A stretch of DNA of 64,000 nt from Labrys miyagiensis. GTDB taxonomy: Bacteria > Pseudomonadota > Alphaproteobacteria > Rhizobiales > Labraceae. Location of the stretch: assembly GCF_030160835.1 (NCBI RefSeq), contig NZ_BSPC01000028.1:62001-126000 (forward strand), given 5' to 3'. Shown here piece after piece: positions 46,780 through 55,922 of this stretch (position 1 is its first letter; each line of letters begins with the position of its first letter). The notes under the pieces are model-generated. The model had not been told where the DNA came from. It did not search any database and saw only the letters and a program-made list of their open reading frames with translations. Position numbers and translations under genes: made by a program.

Positions 46780-47220
46780 TTACGGCTTGCCGGAAATGCG
46801 TTCGATTTCCTGGCGCACCAGCCGCTCGACCAGAGTGGGCAGATGGGCGTCGAGCCAGGCCTGCAGCATCGGCCGCAGCATATCCTGGACGACATCCTCG
46901 ATACTGCGTGCATTCTTCGAGAAGACGGTGTGGTTGAGCGTGGCGAACGATGCCGCCGCCTCGGCCCCGCGCGCTGTAGACAGCAGGGGCTCCGCCTGTC
47001 CCGCATCGTCATTGGCCGGCGCCGGCGGATCGATCGGCTCTACCCTGGGCTCGACAGCGCTGCCCGGGCGTTCGGCCACCAGCGCCTCGACCGGGCTGCG
47101 CCGCGGCCGCCGCACCGAAGGCGCGTCATCGGCGATGATTCTGCGGATGGAGGCCAGGATCTCGTCCATGGAAGGTTCCTTCGGCGCCTGGGGCGGCTCC
47201 AATCGGCTCGATGAGGACAT
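46780..47220 (-). CDS. PopZ-like polar organising protein (DUF2497)
   Basis: A 146-residue protein starting at ATG 47220 behind AAGGAG. It has the N-terminal MDEILASIRRIIADD helix, a Pro/Glu-rich disordered middle and the conserved C-terminal segment SIEDVVQDMLRPMLQAWLDAHLPTLVERLVRQEIERI, which is the DUF2497/PopZ oligomerisation region. In Caulobacter and Agrobacterium PopZ assembles at the cell pole and anchors ParB/origin. In many relatives the gene is followed by valS; here glmS follows instead. Confidence 0.88.
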   Translation of the reverse strand: MSSSSRLEPPQAPKEPSMDEILASIRRIIADDAPSVRRPRRSPVEALVAERPGSAVEPRVEPIDPPAPANDDAGQAEPLLSTARGAEAAASFATLNHTVFSKNARSIEDVVQDMLRPMLQAWLDAHLPTLVERLVRQEIERISGKP

Positions 47221-47313
47221 GGGACGGCTCCTTGAGGGGCCGGCCTTGCGCCCTGCCCGCTGCGCATGCCGGCTCGGGCCGAGACAGTCATGCGACATAC
47301 CCTTCAAAACAAG

Positions 47314-47347
47314 AACGCCCTCCAATCGCAAGAATGTGGAGGGCGTT
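47314..47347 (-). terminator. rho-independent terminator of tolC
   Basis: Perfect 11-base arms (AACGCCCTCCA at 47314-47324 and its complement at 47337-47347) with a 12-base loop; on the minus strand the stem is followed by CTTGTTTTG. It lies 59 bases after the tolC stop. Confidence 0.8.
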
Positions 47348-47405
47348 GTCTTCAGAATTCTGTCGATATCAGCGGAGTATCAGACCCGCCGTTGCGAGGC
47401 GCTGC

Positions 47406-48779
47406 TCAGCGGCCATCCGGAATGTCGGTGCCGATCCACTTGTCGCGCACCTGGTCGTAATGGACAGCCGGATCGTATTTGGCCACCTTGAGGCCGAGAG
47501 CCGAGGCGTTCAGCTTGCCGACCGCCTGGAGCAGCGTATAGGACGCCACCACCTGATCGCGCTGGCTGATAATCAGCGTCGCGCGGGCGTTGAGAAGCAC
47601 CTGCTGCTGCTGCAGCACGTCGAAGGTCGTGCGCTGGCCGACCTTGGCTTCCTCGCGCACGCCGGCAAGCGCGACGCCGGCGGCGGCGACCGCGGCCTGG
47701 TTAGCCACGATCTCGGAACGCGCTGCATCCAGATTGCCCCAAGCCGACACGACGGAGGCCCGGACTTGGTCGCGCAGGATGTCCGCATTGATACGCGCCT
47801 GACCGAGGGTCTCCTTGGCCTGGCGAATCTTGGAATAATCCACGCCGCCTTCATAGATCGGCACCGTCAGGAAAGCGCCGATCGACGCCGAGCTCTGAAT
47901 CCGTGTCGCACCAGTGACGTCATAGTTTTGAGAGAGCGCGCCCTGAGCACTCAGGCTTGGATAGAGAGCGCCTTCGGCCACCTTTACCTGCATGGCCGCA
48001 GAGTCGACGGCATGGAGCGCGGATGTGATGGAGGGATGGTTGGCAAGACCGGCCGAGATGGCAGTGTTCTGGCTCTTGGGCAGGATCTTGAGCGGCTTGG
48101 CGGGCTCGAGGCGCTTCGGCTGGGAGCCGATGATCTGGCGGTAGACAGCGGTGGAGGACTTGAGCTGCGCCCCAGCCTGGATCTCCTGCGACTGGGCGCC
48201 GGCGAGGCTGGCATTGGCCTGCTCCACGTCGGTTCGGGTCACTTCGCCGACATTGAAGCGATCCTTGGTCTGCTTGAGCTGTTCCTGCAGCACTTCCACG
48301 TTATTCTTTTGCAGGTTGAGCAGTGCCGCGTCACGCAGCACATTCATATAGGCGGTCACCGCGGCGAGCAGCGTCTGCTGCTCGACGTCGCGCAATGTCT
48401 CGCGCTGGCTGAGAACACCGGCCTCGGCGGAGCGCACGGAGTTCGCCGTGCGGAAGCCGTCGAACAGTGGCTGGTTAATAGTGACGCCGACGCCGCGGGG
48501 AAACAAAGTGTCGTTGCCAACCCCAAACTTGGCGACGCGCGTGGTATCCGCCTCGGCGGTGACGTTGGCCTGACCGTTGATCGTGGGGCGATAACCACCC
48601 AGAGCCTGGGGCACATTTTCGTCAAAAGCACGCGCACCAGCGCGTTGAGCGTTCAAAGTGGGGTTGGAAGTGTAAGCCTGCGACAGCGCCGACTGCAGCG
48701 ATTGCGCCTGCGCGCCATTGATGAAGAAAACAAGCGAAGCGCTTGCCGCCAAAAGAGAAATGACGCTCACAGTTTTCAT
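47406..48779 (-). CDS. TolC-family outer membrane efflux protein
   Basis: A 457-residue outer-membrane channel protein for type I secretion or RND efflux. ATG 48779 gives a clean signal peptide (cleavage after NGAQA); the frame extends upstream but without an obvious signal. Two outer-membrane-efflux repeats are visible: YTSNPTLNAQRAGARA...GVTINQPLFDGFRT and NHPSITSALHAVDSA...FLTVPIYEGGVDYSK. GEVTRTDVEQANASLAGAQ is a typical coiled-coil helix. It is flanked by pcm and popZ as in other Hyphomicrobiales. A palindrome lies 174 bases upstream. Confidence 0.93.
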   Translation of the reverse strand: MKTVSVISLLAASASLVFFINGAQAQSLQSALSQAYTSNPTLNAQRAGARAFDENVPQALGGYRPTINGQANVTAEADTTRVAKFGVGNDTLFPRGVGVTINQPLFDGFRTANSVRSAEAGVLSQRETLRDVEQQTLLAAVTAYMNVLRDAALLNLQKNNVEVLQEQLKQTKDRFNVGEVTRTDVEQANASLAGAQSQEIQAGAQLKSSTAVYRQIIGSQPKRLEPAKPLKILPKSQNTAISAGLANHPSITSALHAVDSAAMQVKVAEGALYPSLSAQGALSQNYDVTGATRIQSSASIGAFLTVPIYEGGVDYSKIRQAKETLGQARINADILRDQVRASVVSAWGNLDAARSEIVANQAAVAAAGVALAGVREEAKVGQRTTFDVLQQQQVLLNARATLIISQRDQVVASYTLLQAVGKLNASALGLKVAKYDPAVHYDQVRDKWIGTDIPDGR

Positions 48780-49297
48780 GACTCTACCCGACCCAAAATC
48801 AAAAGAGGCGGTTAACCCGCCCAATCTTTGCCAAAAAATAACCCGACAGGCGCCATTCACCAACACCTCATTTGATTCGCCAGACGATAATTCCGGAGCT
48901 GAAGCAAAAAAGAGACAGTGAACCCCAGGTTCGGTTAATCAACTGTCAACGCCACTATTATAGTGAATGAAGGATTAAGTACGGAGGGTGATGTCAACGA
49001 CGCCCTCCGGTGCGAATTGATCGTCGGTCAGACATGGCATGGGTGTGTCCCCGGTTCAGCCGGCACGCAAGCCTGATACTGCCTTGCAAAAGCTTTGCTT
49101 TCGACCCTCGACAGGCATCCGCTACGCTCAATATTGACCGACGGCTTTCCCCAGATGCGGATGTTCGCTCGATCGTGATATTTCAGAATTCCGACTGCGC
49201 CACCGCTTTGCCATGACCCTGCCGCGTAAGGGTAACGCCTCTCTGACCACAAAAACCGTAGAGGGTTTCCGAGCGAATCGGCCCTTATTCTTATTGA
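48780..49297. other. intergenic region between pcm and tolC
   Basis: About 518 bases. Small frames on both strands (49010-49216 plus, 49028-49252 minus) carry no recognisable product. It must hold the tolC promoter; a perfect 13-base palindrome at 48953-48965 is listed separately. No clear terminator for pcm was found. Confidence 0.4.
48953..48965. promoter_or_regulatory. palindrome upstream of tolC, possible operator
   Basis: CACTATTATAGTG is a perfect 13-base palindrome around a central T, in an AT-rich patch 174 bases before the tolC start. Efflux channel genes are often controlled by MarR or TetR regulators that bind such sites, but no regulator is nearby and the function is inferred. 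Confidence 0.3.
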
Positions 49298-49954
49298 TCA
49301 GAACGTGAAGGCAGGTGCCTTGGCAAAACCCGGCAGGGCCTGCAGAGAGGCATCGAAGGCGATACGTCCCGCGTGATCGCTGCCAACACGGACGAAAATC
49401 GTGGCGCGCCCGGCGCGCCCGCGGCCGACCACCGCAATGAGGCGGCCACCCTCGCGAAGCGATTCGAACAGCGCCAGTGGCACCTCCTCCACCGAGCCCT
49501 GCAGAAGAATGACATCATAAGGGCCCGACGCGGCAGCACCACTCGCGAGCGCCCCCATGGTAACGCTGACATTGTCATAGGGGGCAAGTGCCGCCTTTGC
49601 CTCCCCGGCAAGACCCTCGTCGCTTTCGAGGGCCACGACCTTGGCGGCGAGCTGGGCCAGGATCGCGGCGGAGTAGCCGGTGGCTGAGCCGACATCGAGT
49701 GCAACGTCCGTGGGCTTGACGCCGGCCAACTGAACCAGCTTCGCCAGGAACATCGGCTGTATAAGATAGCGCTGGCTGCCGGGCAGGCCGACAGGCAGAT
49801 CCGCATCGAGATAGGCAAGCGCCTGCTTGGCGGCCGGCACGAAAGGCTCCCGAGGCACGGCGAGGAAAGCATCGACCACCCGGCCCTCGGTCACGTCATT
49901 GGTGCGAATCTGGCAATCCACCATGGTGCGGCGCGCTTGGGCGAAATCGGTCAT
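49298..49954 (-). CDS. protein-L-isoaspartate O-methyltransferase family protein
   Basis: A 218-residue PCMT-family protein starting at ATG 49954. It has the family's MVDCQIRTNDVTEGRVVDAFLAVPREPFVP N-terminus, split here as MVDCQIRTNDV and VPREPFVP, the SAM motif I ALDVGSATGYSAAILA, and VALESDE as the acidic loop. PCMT repairs isoaspartyl damage by methylation. The family copy that sits next to tolC in rhizobia is shorter and lacks the typical active-site TI(S/A)SP-like motif (here SQRYLIQP), so substrate may differ. Confidence 0.85.
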   Translation of the reverse strand: MTDFAQARRTMVDCQIRTNDVTEGRVVDAFLAVPREPFVPAAKQALAYLDADLPVGLPGSQRYLIQPMFLAKLVQLAGVKPTDVALDVGSATGYSAAILAQLAAKVVALESDEGLAGEAKAALAPYDNVSVTMGALASGAAASGPYDVILLQGSVEEVPLALFESLREGGRLIAVVGRGRAGRATIFVRVGSDHAGRIAFDASLQALPGFAKAPAFTF

Positions 49955-50168
49955 CGATCGGCTCTCTTGGTTGTCCGTTCGTTGTTTGGGGCAAGCCCTC
50001 GCAAAAGGCAAGTCGGCAGGCTGCTGCGGGACAGCGCAGGCGCCGATTTTCCGCGCACGTCGACTTTCCCGCCAAATATCGCCGGCCTCGCGAAAACCGG
50101 TTGAACCCGCCCCATTGGCTTGTTATAGGGCGCGCCTCCGCTTTGTCTTGCACCGCTCGACAATGGAT

Positions 50169-50242
50169 GGCCACGTGGCGGAGTGGTTACGCAGAGGACT
50201 GCAAATCCTTGCACCCCGGTTCGATTCCGGGCGTGGCCTCCA
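50169..50242 (+). tRNA. tRNA-Cys (GCA)
   Basis: A 74-base gene including encoded CCA. The acceptor stem GGCCACG pairs with CGTGGCC. The anticodon loop CTGCAAA presents GCA, read as cysteine; TTCGATT is the T loop. No gene overlaps it. Confidence 0.95.
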
Positions 50243-50321
50243 AAAAACCTCTCACTTTATGCAGGTTTGCCAAGCCCATATCGAAGGGGCAGTTGCGCCG
50301 TGCCACCCCGATGATCCCCCG

Positions 50322-50603
50322 TCACGACGTCGGCTCCGAGGGCGCCTGTTTGCTGGCCTGGCGCCGCCGGCCCCACCAGACCGAGAGCCGGCGCCGGCCA
50401 CGCCGAACGGCCGGGATATCCACCGACAGGATCAGCAAGCCAACCGGGATCATCCAGAAGCCGAGAATCGGCAGGAAGCCCAGAAAGCCGCCGATAATCA
50501 TCGCGACGCCCAGAATCATGCGAAGCCAGCGCGATCCCGGCAAATGAAAATGACGTCCCAGGATTCTCACCTTGGGACGGCTAATCGGCTCAGTTGGCTC
50601 CAA
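50322..50603 (-). CDS. small PGPGW-type membrane protein
   Basis: A 93-residue protein if translation starts at TTG 50603, chosen because TGGAGGGGC lies a few bases upstream; a GTG at 50657 would give 111 residues. A hydrophobic hairpin (MILGVAMIIGGFLGFLPILGFWMIPVGLLIL) contains GFLPILGFWMIPVGL, resembling the PGPGW transmembrane family, and is followed by a basic tail (AVRRGRRRLSVWWGRRR). Such proteins are common and uncharacterised in Hyphomicrobiales. It lies between the two tRNA genes on the opposite strand. Confidence 0.7.
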   Translation of the reverse strand: MEPTEPISRPKVRILGRHFHLPGSRWLRMILGVAMIIGGFLGFLPILGFWMIPVGLLILSVDIPAVRRGRRRLSVWWGRRRQASKQAPSEPTS

Positions 50604-50759
50604 AATGCCCCTCCAAACGGTATGAAACGCCCCATTGATCCGGATGTGTTCCCTCACCCATAGATGTTAATCCGAAAAAGAGATGCAATCTGGGCACGAT
50701 TGGCCTTGGCAACCCCCGATGATGTTGCTATACGCCCGGCCCACCGGGGAACACCCTGT

Positions 50760-50835
50760 TCCGCGATAGCTCAGCCGGTAGAGCAAGCGACTGTTAATCG
50801 CTGGGTCGCAGGTTCGAGTCCTGCTCGCGGAGCCA
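50760..50835 (+). tRNA. tRNA-Asn (GTT)
   Basis: A 76-base gene including CCA. TCCGCGA pairs with TCGCGGA, discriminator G. The anticodon loop CTGTTAA presents GTT, read as asparagine; GGTTCGAGTCC is the T arm. Confidence 0.96.
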
Positions 50836-50918
50836 AATTCCTCCCCTTTGCGTCGCTGACGCATCAGCTTCCCCAAATTGCGCAATCTTCAGTTCGGTCT
50901 GTTGCTGGATGACGAGCC

Positions 50919-51392
50919 TTACGCCACCAGCGGTGCGGCGAGGGCTTCGAGCACACTCATGGCATCCCGTGGGTTGAGGCGGACCTGCAGGCCCCGCTGG
51001 CCGCCGTTGATGAAGACGTACTCGTTGTCGAGTGCGGCCTGCTCGATGGCGGTCCGCACCTTGCGCATCTGGCCGAAGGGGCTGATGCCACCCACTTTAT
51101 AACCCGCGCTGCGCTCGGCATCGGCGGGCTTCATCATCTGGGCCGATTTGCCGCCGAAGGCCGCCGCGAGCTTTTTCATGGCGACCTCGCGATCCGACGG
51201 CAGGATCACGCAGACGGGCTTGCCGTCGACCAGCGCCATCAGGGTCTTGAGCACGCGGCCCGGCGCCTCGCCGAGCGCCTCGGCTGCCTGCAGGCCGATA
51301 TGGTCGGCATCCGGATCATAGTCATAGGTATGGACGGAGAAGGCGACGCCGGCCTTTTCCAGCATCTGTGTCGCGCGCGTCGCCTTGGACAT
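50919..51392 (-). CDS. ybaK: Cys-tRNA(Pro) deacylase, YbaK/EbsC type
   Basis: A 157-residue YbaK-family enzyme that hydrolyses mischarged Cys-tRNA(Pro). ATG 51392 gives the family's usual start (MSKATRATQMLEKAGVAF). Conserved parts are YDPDADHIGLQAAEALG, VLKTLMALVDGKPVCVILPSD with the essential Lys, KKLAAAFGGKSAQM and KVGGISPFGQ. A longer frame runs upstream into a repeat element and is unlikely to be used. Function fits the nearby tRNA genes and alaX, also an editing enzyme, although on the other strand. Confidence 0.92.
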   Translation of the reverse strand: MSKATRATQMLEKAGVAFSVHTYDYDPDADHIGLQAAEALGEAPGRVLKTLMALVDGKPVCVILPSDREVAMKKLAAAFGGKSAQMMKPADAERSAGYKVGGISPFGQMRKVRTAIEQAALDNEYVFINGGQRGLQVRLNPRDAMSVLEALAAPLVA

Positions 51393-51486
51393 GGCAGCGT
51401 TCCATTCGTTCACCCTGAGATGGCCGTTCATATCGGACGATCCCGCGCCATGAAAGAATGGATGTTTGCTCGGGCTGGGAGAGATC

Positions 51487-51592
51487 TCTAAAGCGTTTTG
51501 CGATTTGCCGGAATCGGCAAGAATCGCAAAGACGCGTCGAAACAAAGAGTGAGAGCAAAGAAGCGTTCACGCTTGAACGCGCTTTGCTCTAG
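51487..51592 (+). repeat. dispersed palindromic repeat, copy C
   Basis: A 106-base copy, nearly identical to the reverse complement of copy A (27629-27733) apart from a few substitutions, and similar to copy B (44658-44743). It lies between the divergent ybaK and cysK genes, 95 bases from the ybaK start, where it may influence transcription. Confidence 0.92.
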
Positions 51593-51721
51593 ACAACAAA
51601 AGGGACCCCGTTCCGAACGAACGGTCATCAATCGAGAAAAACAACGGTGGCCTGCCCCCTCTATCCCAGACCCGCAAGACGGGTTACGGTCTCCGCCCCT
51701 CAAACCATCAGACATTCACAC

Positions 51722-52753
51722 ATGGCTTTCCGTACCGGTCTCGTCGACGCCATCGGCAATACCCCCCTCATCCGCCTCAATCGCGCCTCGGAGCTGACGG
51801 GCTGCACCATTCTGGGCAAGGCGGAGTTCATGAACCCCGGCCAGTCGGTGAAGGACCGGGCGGCGCTTTTCATCATCAAGGACGCCGTGGCGCGAGGCGA
51901 GCTGAGGCCAGGCGGCACCATCGTCGAAGGCACGGCCGGCAATACGGGCATCGGCCTTGCTCTGGTCGCCGATGCCATGGGTTTCAAGACTGTCATCGTG
52001 ATTCCCGAGACGCAGAGCCAGGAAAAGAAGGACATGCTACGTCTCGCGGGCGCCGAGCTCGTGGAGGTGCCGGCGGTGCCCTACGCCAATCCCAACAATT
52101 ACGTGAAGGTCTCCGGGCGCCTTGCAGCGGAGCTTGCCAAGACGGAGCCGGGCGGCGCGGTCTGGGCCAACCAGTTCGACAATGTCGCCAATCGCCAGGC
52201 CCATATCGAAACGACAGCCCGGGAGATCGTGGAGCAGACCGACGGCAGGCTCGACGGCTTCGTCTGCTCGGTCGGCTCCGGCGGCACGCTGGCCGGCGTC
52301 GGCATGGGCCTGAAAGCCGTAAACAAGGACATCAAGATCGGCGTGGCCGACCCGATGGGCGCGGCGATGTATTCCTGGTTCAGCAATCGTGAGCTGAAAT
52401 TCTCAGGCTCGTCCATGTCGGAAGGCATCGGCCAGAACCGCGTGACCAAGAACCTTGAAGATGCCCCTGTCGATCTTGCCTATCAGATCCCGGATGAAGA
52501 AGCCGTGCCCTTGGTCTATGATCTCCTCCAGGAGGAAGGGCTGTGCGTAGGGCTTTCGACCGGCATCAACATCGCTGGCGCAATCCGCATGGCCAAGGAC
52601 CTGGGGCCGGGCAAGACCGTCGTGACGATCCTGTGCGACCACGGCTCGCGCTATCAGTCGAAGCTGTTCAATCCCGCCTTCATGCGTTCCAAGAATCTGC
52701 CTGTCCCGGAATGGCTCGAGAAACGTTCCACCATCAAGGCTCCATTGGAATAG
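51722..52753 (+). CDS. cysK: cysteine synthase A
   Basis: A 343-residue PLP enzyme making L-cysteine from O-acetylserine and sulfide. NPGQSVKDRAA (Lys near residue 45, Schiff base), EGTAGNTGIGLA (substrate and phosphate loop; many CysK have TSGNTG) and GSGGTLAGVGMGL (PLP phosphate site) are visible. It is about 20-30 residues longer than most CysK owing to extra C-terminal residues. ATG 51722 is used; an earlier in-frame ATG (51647) adds 25 unlikely residues. AlaX follows 7 bases later, so the two are an operon. Confidence 0.93.
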   Translation: MAFRTGLVDAIGNTPLIRLNRASELTGCTILGKAEFMNPGQSVKDRAALFIIKDAVARGELRPGGTIVEGTAGNTGIGLALVADAMGFKTVIVIPETQSQEKKDMLRLAGAELVEVPAVPYANPNNYVKVSGRLAAELAKTEPGGAVWANQFDNVANRQAHIETTAREIVEQTDGRLDGFVCSVGSGGTLAGVGMGLKAVNKDIKIGVADPMGAAMYSWFSNRELKFSGSSMSEGIGQNRVTKNLEDAPVDLAYQIPDEEAVPLVYDLLQEEGLCVGLSTGINIAGAIRMAKDLGPGKTVVTILCDHGSRYQSKLFNPAFMRSKNLPVPEWLEKRSTIKAPLE

Positions 52754-52760
52754 GTGAATC

Positions 52761-53474
52761 ATGGCCACAGTCCTGCTTTTCAGAGACGACGCCTACGCCC
52801 TGACCGCCACCGCGACTGTGGTCGGCCTGTCGCAGCACGGGATCATTCTGGACCAGACGATCTTCTACGCCATGGGCGGCGGCCAGCCCGGCGATGTCGG
52901 CACCCTGACCCTCTCGGACGGGCGCACCGTTGCCATCGTCAATGCCGTGTGGAACGACGAAGCCAAGACCGAGATCGCCCATGTCGCGCCTCCGGAAGGG
53001 CTCCTGCCCGCCATCGGGGACACCGTGGAGCTGGCGCTCGACTGGCCGCGCCGCTATGCGCGCATGAAGGTGCACACGGCGCTGCATCTGCTCTCGGTAG
53101 CCCTGCCCTATCCGGTCACCGGCGGCTCGATCGGCGATGGCGAGGGCCGGCTCGACTTCGATATCCAGGACGCCGGGCTGGACAAGGAGGAGATCGCCGC
53201 CAAGGTCAACGGCATGATCAACCAGGGCGCCGAGGTTTCCGAGCGCTGGATCACCGATGCCGAACTCGACGCCAATCCCGCCCTGGTCAAGACCATGTCG
53301 GTGAAGCCCCCGCGCGGCTCGGGCCGCGTGCGCCTGGTGGAGATCGAAGACCTCGACCTGCAGCCCTGCGGCGGCACGCATGTGAAGAACACGCAGGAGA
53401 TCGGCCGCGTCGTGGTCACGCAGATCGAGAAGAAGGGCAAGCAGAACCGCCGCGTGCGGATCGCGCTGGCTTGA
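52761..53474 (+). CDS. alanyl-tRNA editing protein AlaX
   Basis: A 237-residue free-standing editing domain that removes Ser or Gly from tRNA(Ala). The zinc-site motifs are HTALH (residues about 104-108) and CGGTH near 204. YAMGGGQPGDVGTL matches the N-terminal OB-like part of AlaRS-type editing modules, making this the AlaX-M size class. It begins 7 bases after cysK and probably shares its transcript. Confidence 0.93.
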   Translation: MATVLLFRDDAYALTATATVVGLSQHGIILDQTIFYAMGGGQPGDVGTLTLSDGRTVAIVNAVWNDEAKTEIAHVAPPEGLLPAIGDTVELALDWPRRYARMKVHTALHLLSVALPYPVTGGSIGDGEGRLDFDIQDAGLDKEEIAAKVNGMINQGAEVSERWITDAELDANPALVKTMSVKPPRGSGRVRLVEIEDLDLQPCGGTHVKNTQEIGRVVVTQIEKKGKQNRRVRIALA

Positions 53475-53530
53475 TCGAGTGGGGCGCGGAACGCGGCAAC
53501 TTGTCGGCCGCGCCCGCCGAAATCCTGCCG

Positions 53531-53884
53531 CTACTCGCTGATGATGTGCCACACACCGCCAACGCCGTCGCCGGTCTTGTCACCCTTCTTCTTGTCGGAA
53601 GCGTAGAAGTAGACCGGCTTGCCGTCATAGGTCCATTGCAGCGCGCCATCCGTGCGCTTCACGGTTGCCCAGCCTTCTCCCATTTTCTCGCTGGCCTTCG
53701 CCGCATAAGGCGGCCATTTCGCCGCGCACCCTCCATAGCAGGAGGGTTTGCCGCCGGCATCCTTGTCGAAGACATACAACGTCATGCCGTTCCGGGCAGT
53801 GACCATCGTCGCGGCACTTGCCGCGAGGGGCAGTGCAGCGCCAACGAGAACTAGAGACAGGCGTATCGTCAAGGCCTTGATCAT
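53531..53884 (-). CDS. small secreted protein with lipoprotein-type repeats (COG4315-like)
   Basis: A 117-residue exported protein. ATG 53884 follows AGGGAGGGACC. Signal peptide about 24 residues (cleavage after SAA). Two degenerate repeats (GMTLYVFDKDAGGKPSCYGGCAAKWPP and TVKRTDGALQWTYDGKPVYFYASD) match the secreted-repeat family, whose members bear the pattern LYxFDKD...C...C..WPP; the Cys pair probably forms a disulphide. Function unknown; a convergent neighbour of AlaX. Confidence 0.85.
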   Translation of the reverse strand: MIKALTIRLSLVLVGAALPLAASAATMVTARNGMTLYVFDKDAGGKPSCYGGCAAKWPPYAAKASEKMGEGWATVKRTDGALQWTYDGKPVYFYASDKKKGDKTGDGVGGVWHIISE

Positions 53885-54099
53885 AGCATGGTCCCTCCCT
53901 TGAGCAGCCCGCACCGCGTGCTGATGCCCTTTCGATTTCCGGACGACGCATAAACAAGCCAACTCACATTTTATTCGCGATGACGAACAGATCTCAGCTG
54001 CCGTTCGGCTGCAGGAAAGAGCGCGTGAGCCTCCGCGATAAGAGGCTGGAGCTTCAGGCTCATTTGATAGTGTAATCCGGTTAGACCCGATGGGGAAGA

Positions 54100-54127
54100 A
54101 GTGTGCCGGTCCGAAGACCGGCACACT
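54100..54127 (-). terminator. hairpin terminator with C(UUCG)G loop after ABC exporter
   Basis: Twelve-base perfect stem (AGTGTGCCGGTC and complement). On the minus strand the loop reads C-TTCG-G, a very stable tetraloop, and the stem is followed by TTCTTCC. It starts directly after the ABC gene stop at 54129. Confidence 0.75.
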
Positions 54128-54128
54128 G

Positions 54129-55922
54129 TTACGCCGCCCAGCCCTTGGCCAGTTCCAGCGCCTGGCGCTCGAACAGGCCGCGATAGATGCCGTCGGCGTG
54201 GCGGATCAGGCTGGCGTGATCCCCCTCCTCCACGATCCGCCCCTTATCGAAGACGAGGATGCGGTCCATCGCCTGCACGGTCGAGAGGCGGTGAGCGATG
54301 ACGATGGTGGTACGATCCGCCATCAGGCGCTCCATCGCCTCCTGGATCAGATGCTCGGATTCCGAATCCAGGCTCGAGGTGGCCTCGTCCAAGATCAGGA
54401 TCGGCGCATCGGCCAGGAAGGCCCGGGCAAGCGCCACGCGCTGGCGTTCGCCGCCCGACAGCTTCACGCCGCGCTCGCCCACCATTGTCGCATAGCCCTT
54501 CGGCAGAGCCGAAATGAAGTCATGCGCATTGGCGAGCCGGGCCGCCTGCTCGATCTCGGCCAGGCTGGCGCCAGGCCGGCCATAGGCGATGTTCTCGGCC
54601 AGCGAGCGGTGGAACAGGATCGGCTCTTGCTGCACGATGGCGATGCTGGCGCGCAGGCTGGCCTGCGAGACCTCGGCGATATCCTGCCCGTCGATGACGA
54701 TCCGCCCACCATTCACATCGTAGAGACGCTGGATGAGCTTGACGAAGGTCGTCTTGCCCGAACCGGAACGCCCGACGAGGCCGATCTTCTCGCCTGCCCT
54801 GATCTCGACCGAGAAGTCGCGATAGAGCGGCTCGGCATGCCCTCCATAATGGAAGGTGACATGCTCGAAGGCGATACGGCCTGCCCCGATCTCCGCGGCC
54901 GGCGCACCCACCTGATCCCTCACGCCCATGGGCTGGTCATAGAAGGTCACCAGTTCCTCCATATCGTTGACCGAGCGCTGGAGGTTGTGGATGTGCATGC
55001 CGATGTCGCGCAGATAGCCGTGCACGATGGCATAGCTTGTCAGCACCAGCGCGACATCGCCGGCATCGGCCTGGCCGCGCATCCAGAGCAGCAGGACGAA
55101 GCCGAGCACGGCCGTGCGCAGCAGCAGCAGGAAGGCGTTCTGCGCCGTGCCGGCATTCGTGCCGCGGATCCAGGTGCGCGTGGTGCGAGACCGCCACTTG
55201 CCGAGCACCTTGGCAAGCCTGTCGTCCTCACGCGTCTCGGCGCCGAAGGCCTTGACCACGGCGTTGCAGGTAATGGCATCGGCCAAGGCTCCGCCTACGC
55301 GCGTATCCCAGCTGTTGGCGAGGCGGGCCGCCGGCGCGACATAGTTCACCGAGAGCAGCACCGTCATCGCCACGAAGCCGATCGCGCCGACGAGCACCAC
55401 GAGCCCCAGCGCCGGCCAGACCGTCCCGAGCACCCAGGTCGAGCCCAGCAGCACGAGGATGGACGGCAGGATGGCGACGAGCAGCGTGTCGTGCAACATG
55501 TCGAGCGCCCACATGCCGCGCGTGATGCGGCGCACGGTGGAACCGGCAAAATTGTTGGCGTGCCAGTCCGTCGAGAAACGCTGCAGGCGTGCAAAGGCAT
55601 CGCGGGCGACAAAAGCCATCACCCGCGTGGTCAGCACGGTTATGCCATAGAAAAAGAGCTGCCTGCAGCCGACCGCCAGCGCGGCGAGCAACAGCATGGC
55701 GCCCAGCGCCCACCAGGCATCGCTGGCCTCGTCAACGCCGGCGGTAACGGCATCGACCATGCGTCCGGCAAAGATCGGGATCACCACCTCGCTGATTGTG
55801 GCGACCGCAACGGTGAAGACGATGGCGGCGACGATGGCCCGATGCCCTCGCCAGTTCCTGAAGGTGAAGGCAAGCACGGCGGCCATCGGGTGTCGGCCCG
55901 TTCGTCGGCTCGTTTGAGTCAT
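54129..55922 (-). CDS. ABC transporter, fused membrane and ATPase domains
   Basis: A 597-residue half-transporter of the exporter class (MsbA/LmrA-like). The N-terminal six-helix transmembrane domain spans about 15-310; the nucleotide-binding domain has Walker A GRSGSGKTT near 392, Q-loop IVQQEPILFHRS, signature LSGGERQR and Walker B ILILDEATSSLDSES. I prefer ATG 55922; GTG 55940 is also possible. Substrate cannot be told; homologues in this class export lipids or peptides. Confidence 0.9.
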   Translation of the reverse strand: MTQTSRRTGRHPMAAVLAFTFRNWRGHRAIVAAIVFTVAVATISEVVIPIFAGRMVDAVTAGVDEASDAWWALGAMLLLAALAVGCRQLFFYGITVLTTRVMAFVARDAFARLQRFSTDWHANNFAGSTVRRITRGMWALDMLHDTLLVAILPSILVLLGSTWVLGTVWPALGLVVLVGAIGFVAMTVLLSVNYVAPAARLANSWDTRVGGALADAITCNAVVKAFGAETREDDRLAKVLGKWRSRTTRTWIRGTNAGTAQNAFLLLLRTAVLGFVLLLWMRGQADAGDVALVLTSYAIVHGYLRDIGMHIHNLQRSVNDMEELVTFYDQPMGVRDQVGAPAAEIGAGRIAFEHVTFHYGGHAEPLYRDFSVEIRAGEKIGLVGRSGSGKTTFVKLIQRLYDVNGGRIVIDGQDIAEVSQASLRASIAIVQQEPILFHRSLAENIAYGRPGASLAEIEQAARLANAHDFISALPKGYATMVGERGVKLSGGERQRVALARAFLADAPILILDEATSSLDSESEHLIQEAMERLMADRTTIVIAHRLSTVQAMDRILVFDKGRIVEEGDHASLIRHADGIYRGLFERQALELAKGWAA

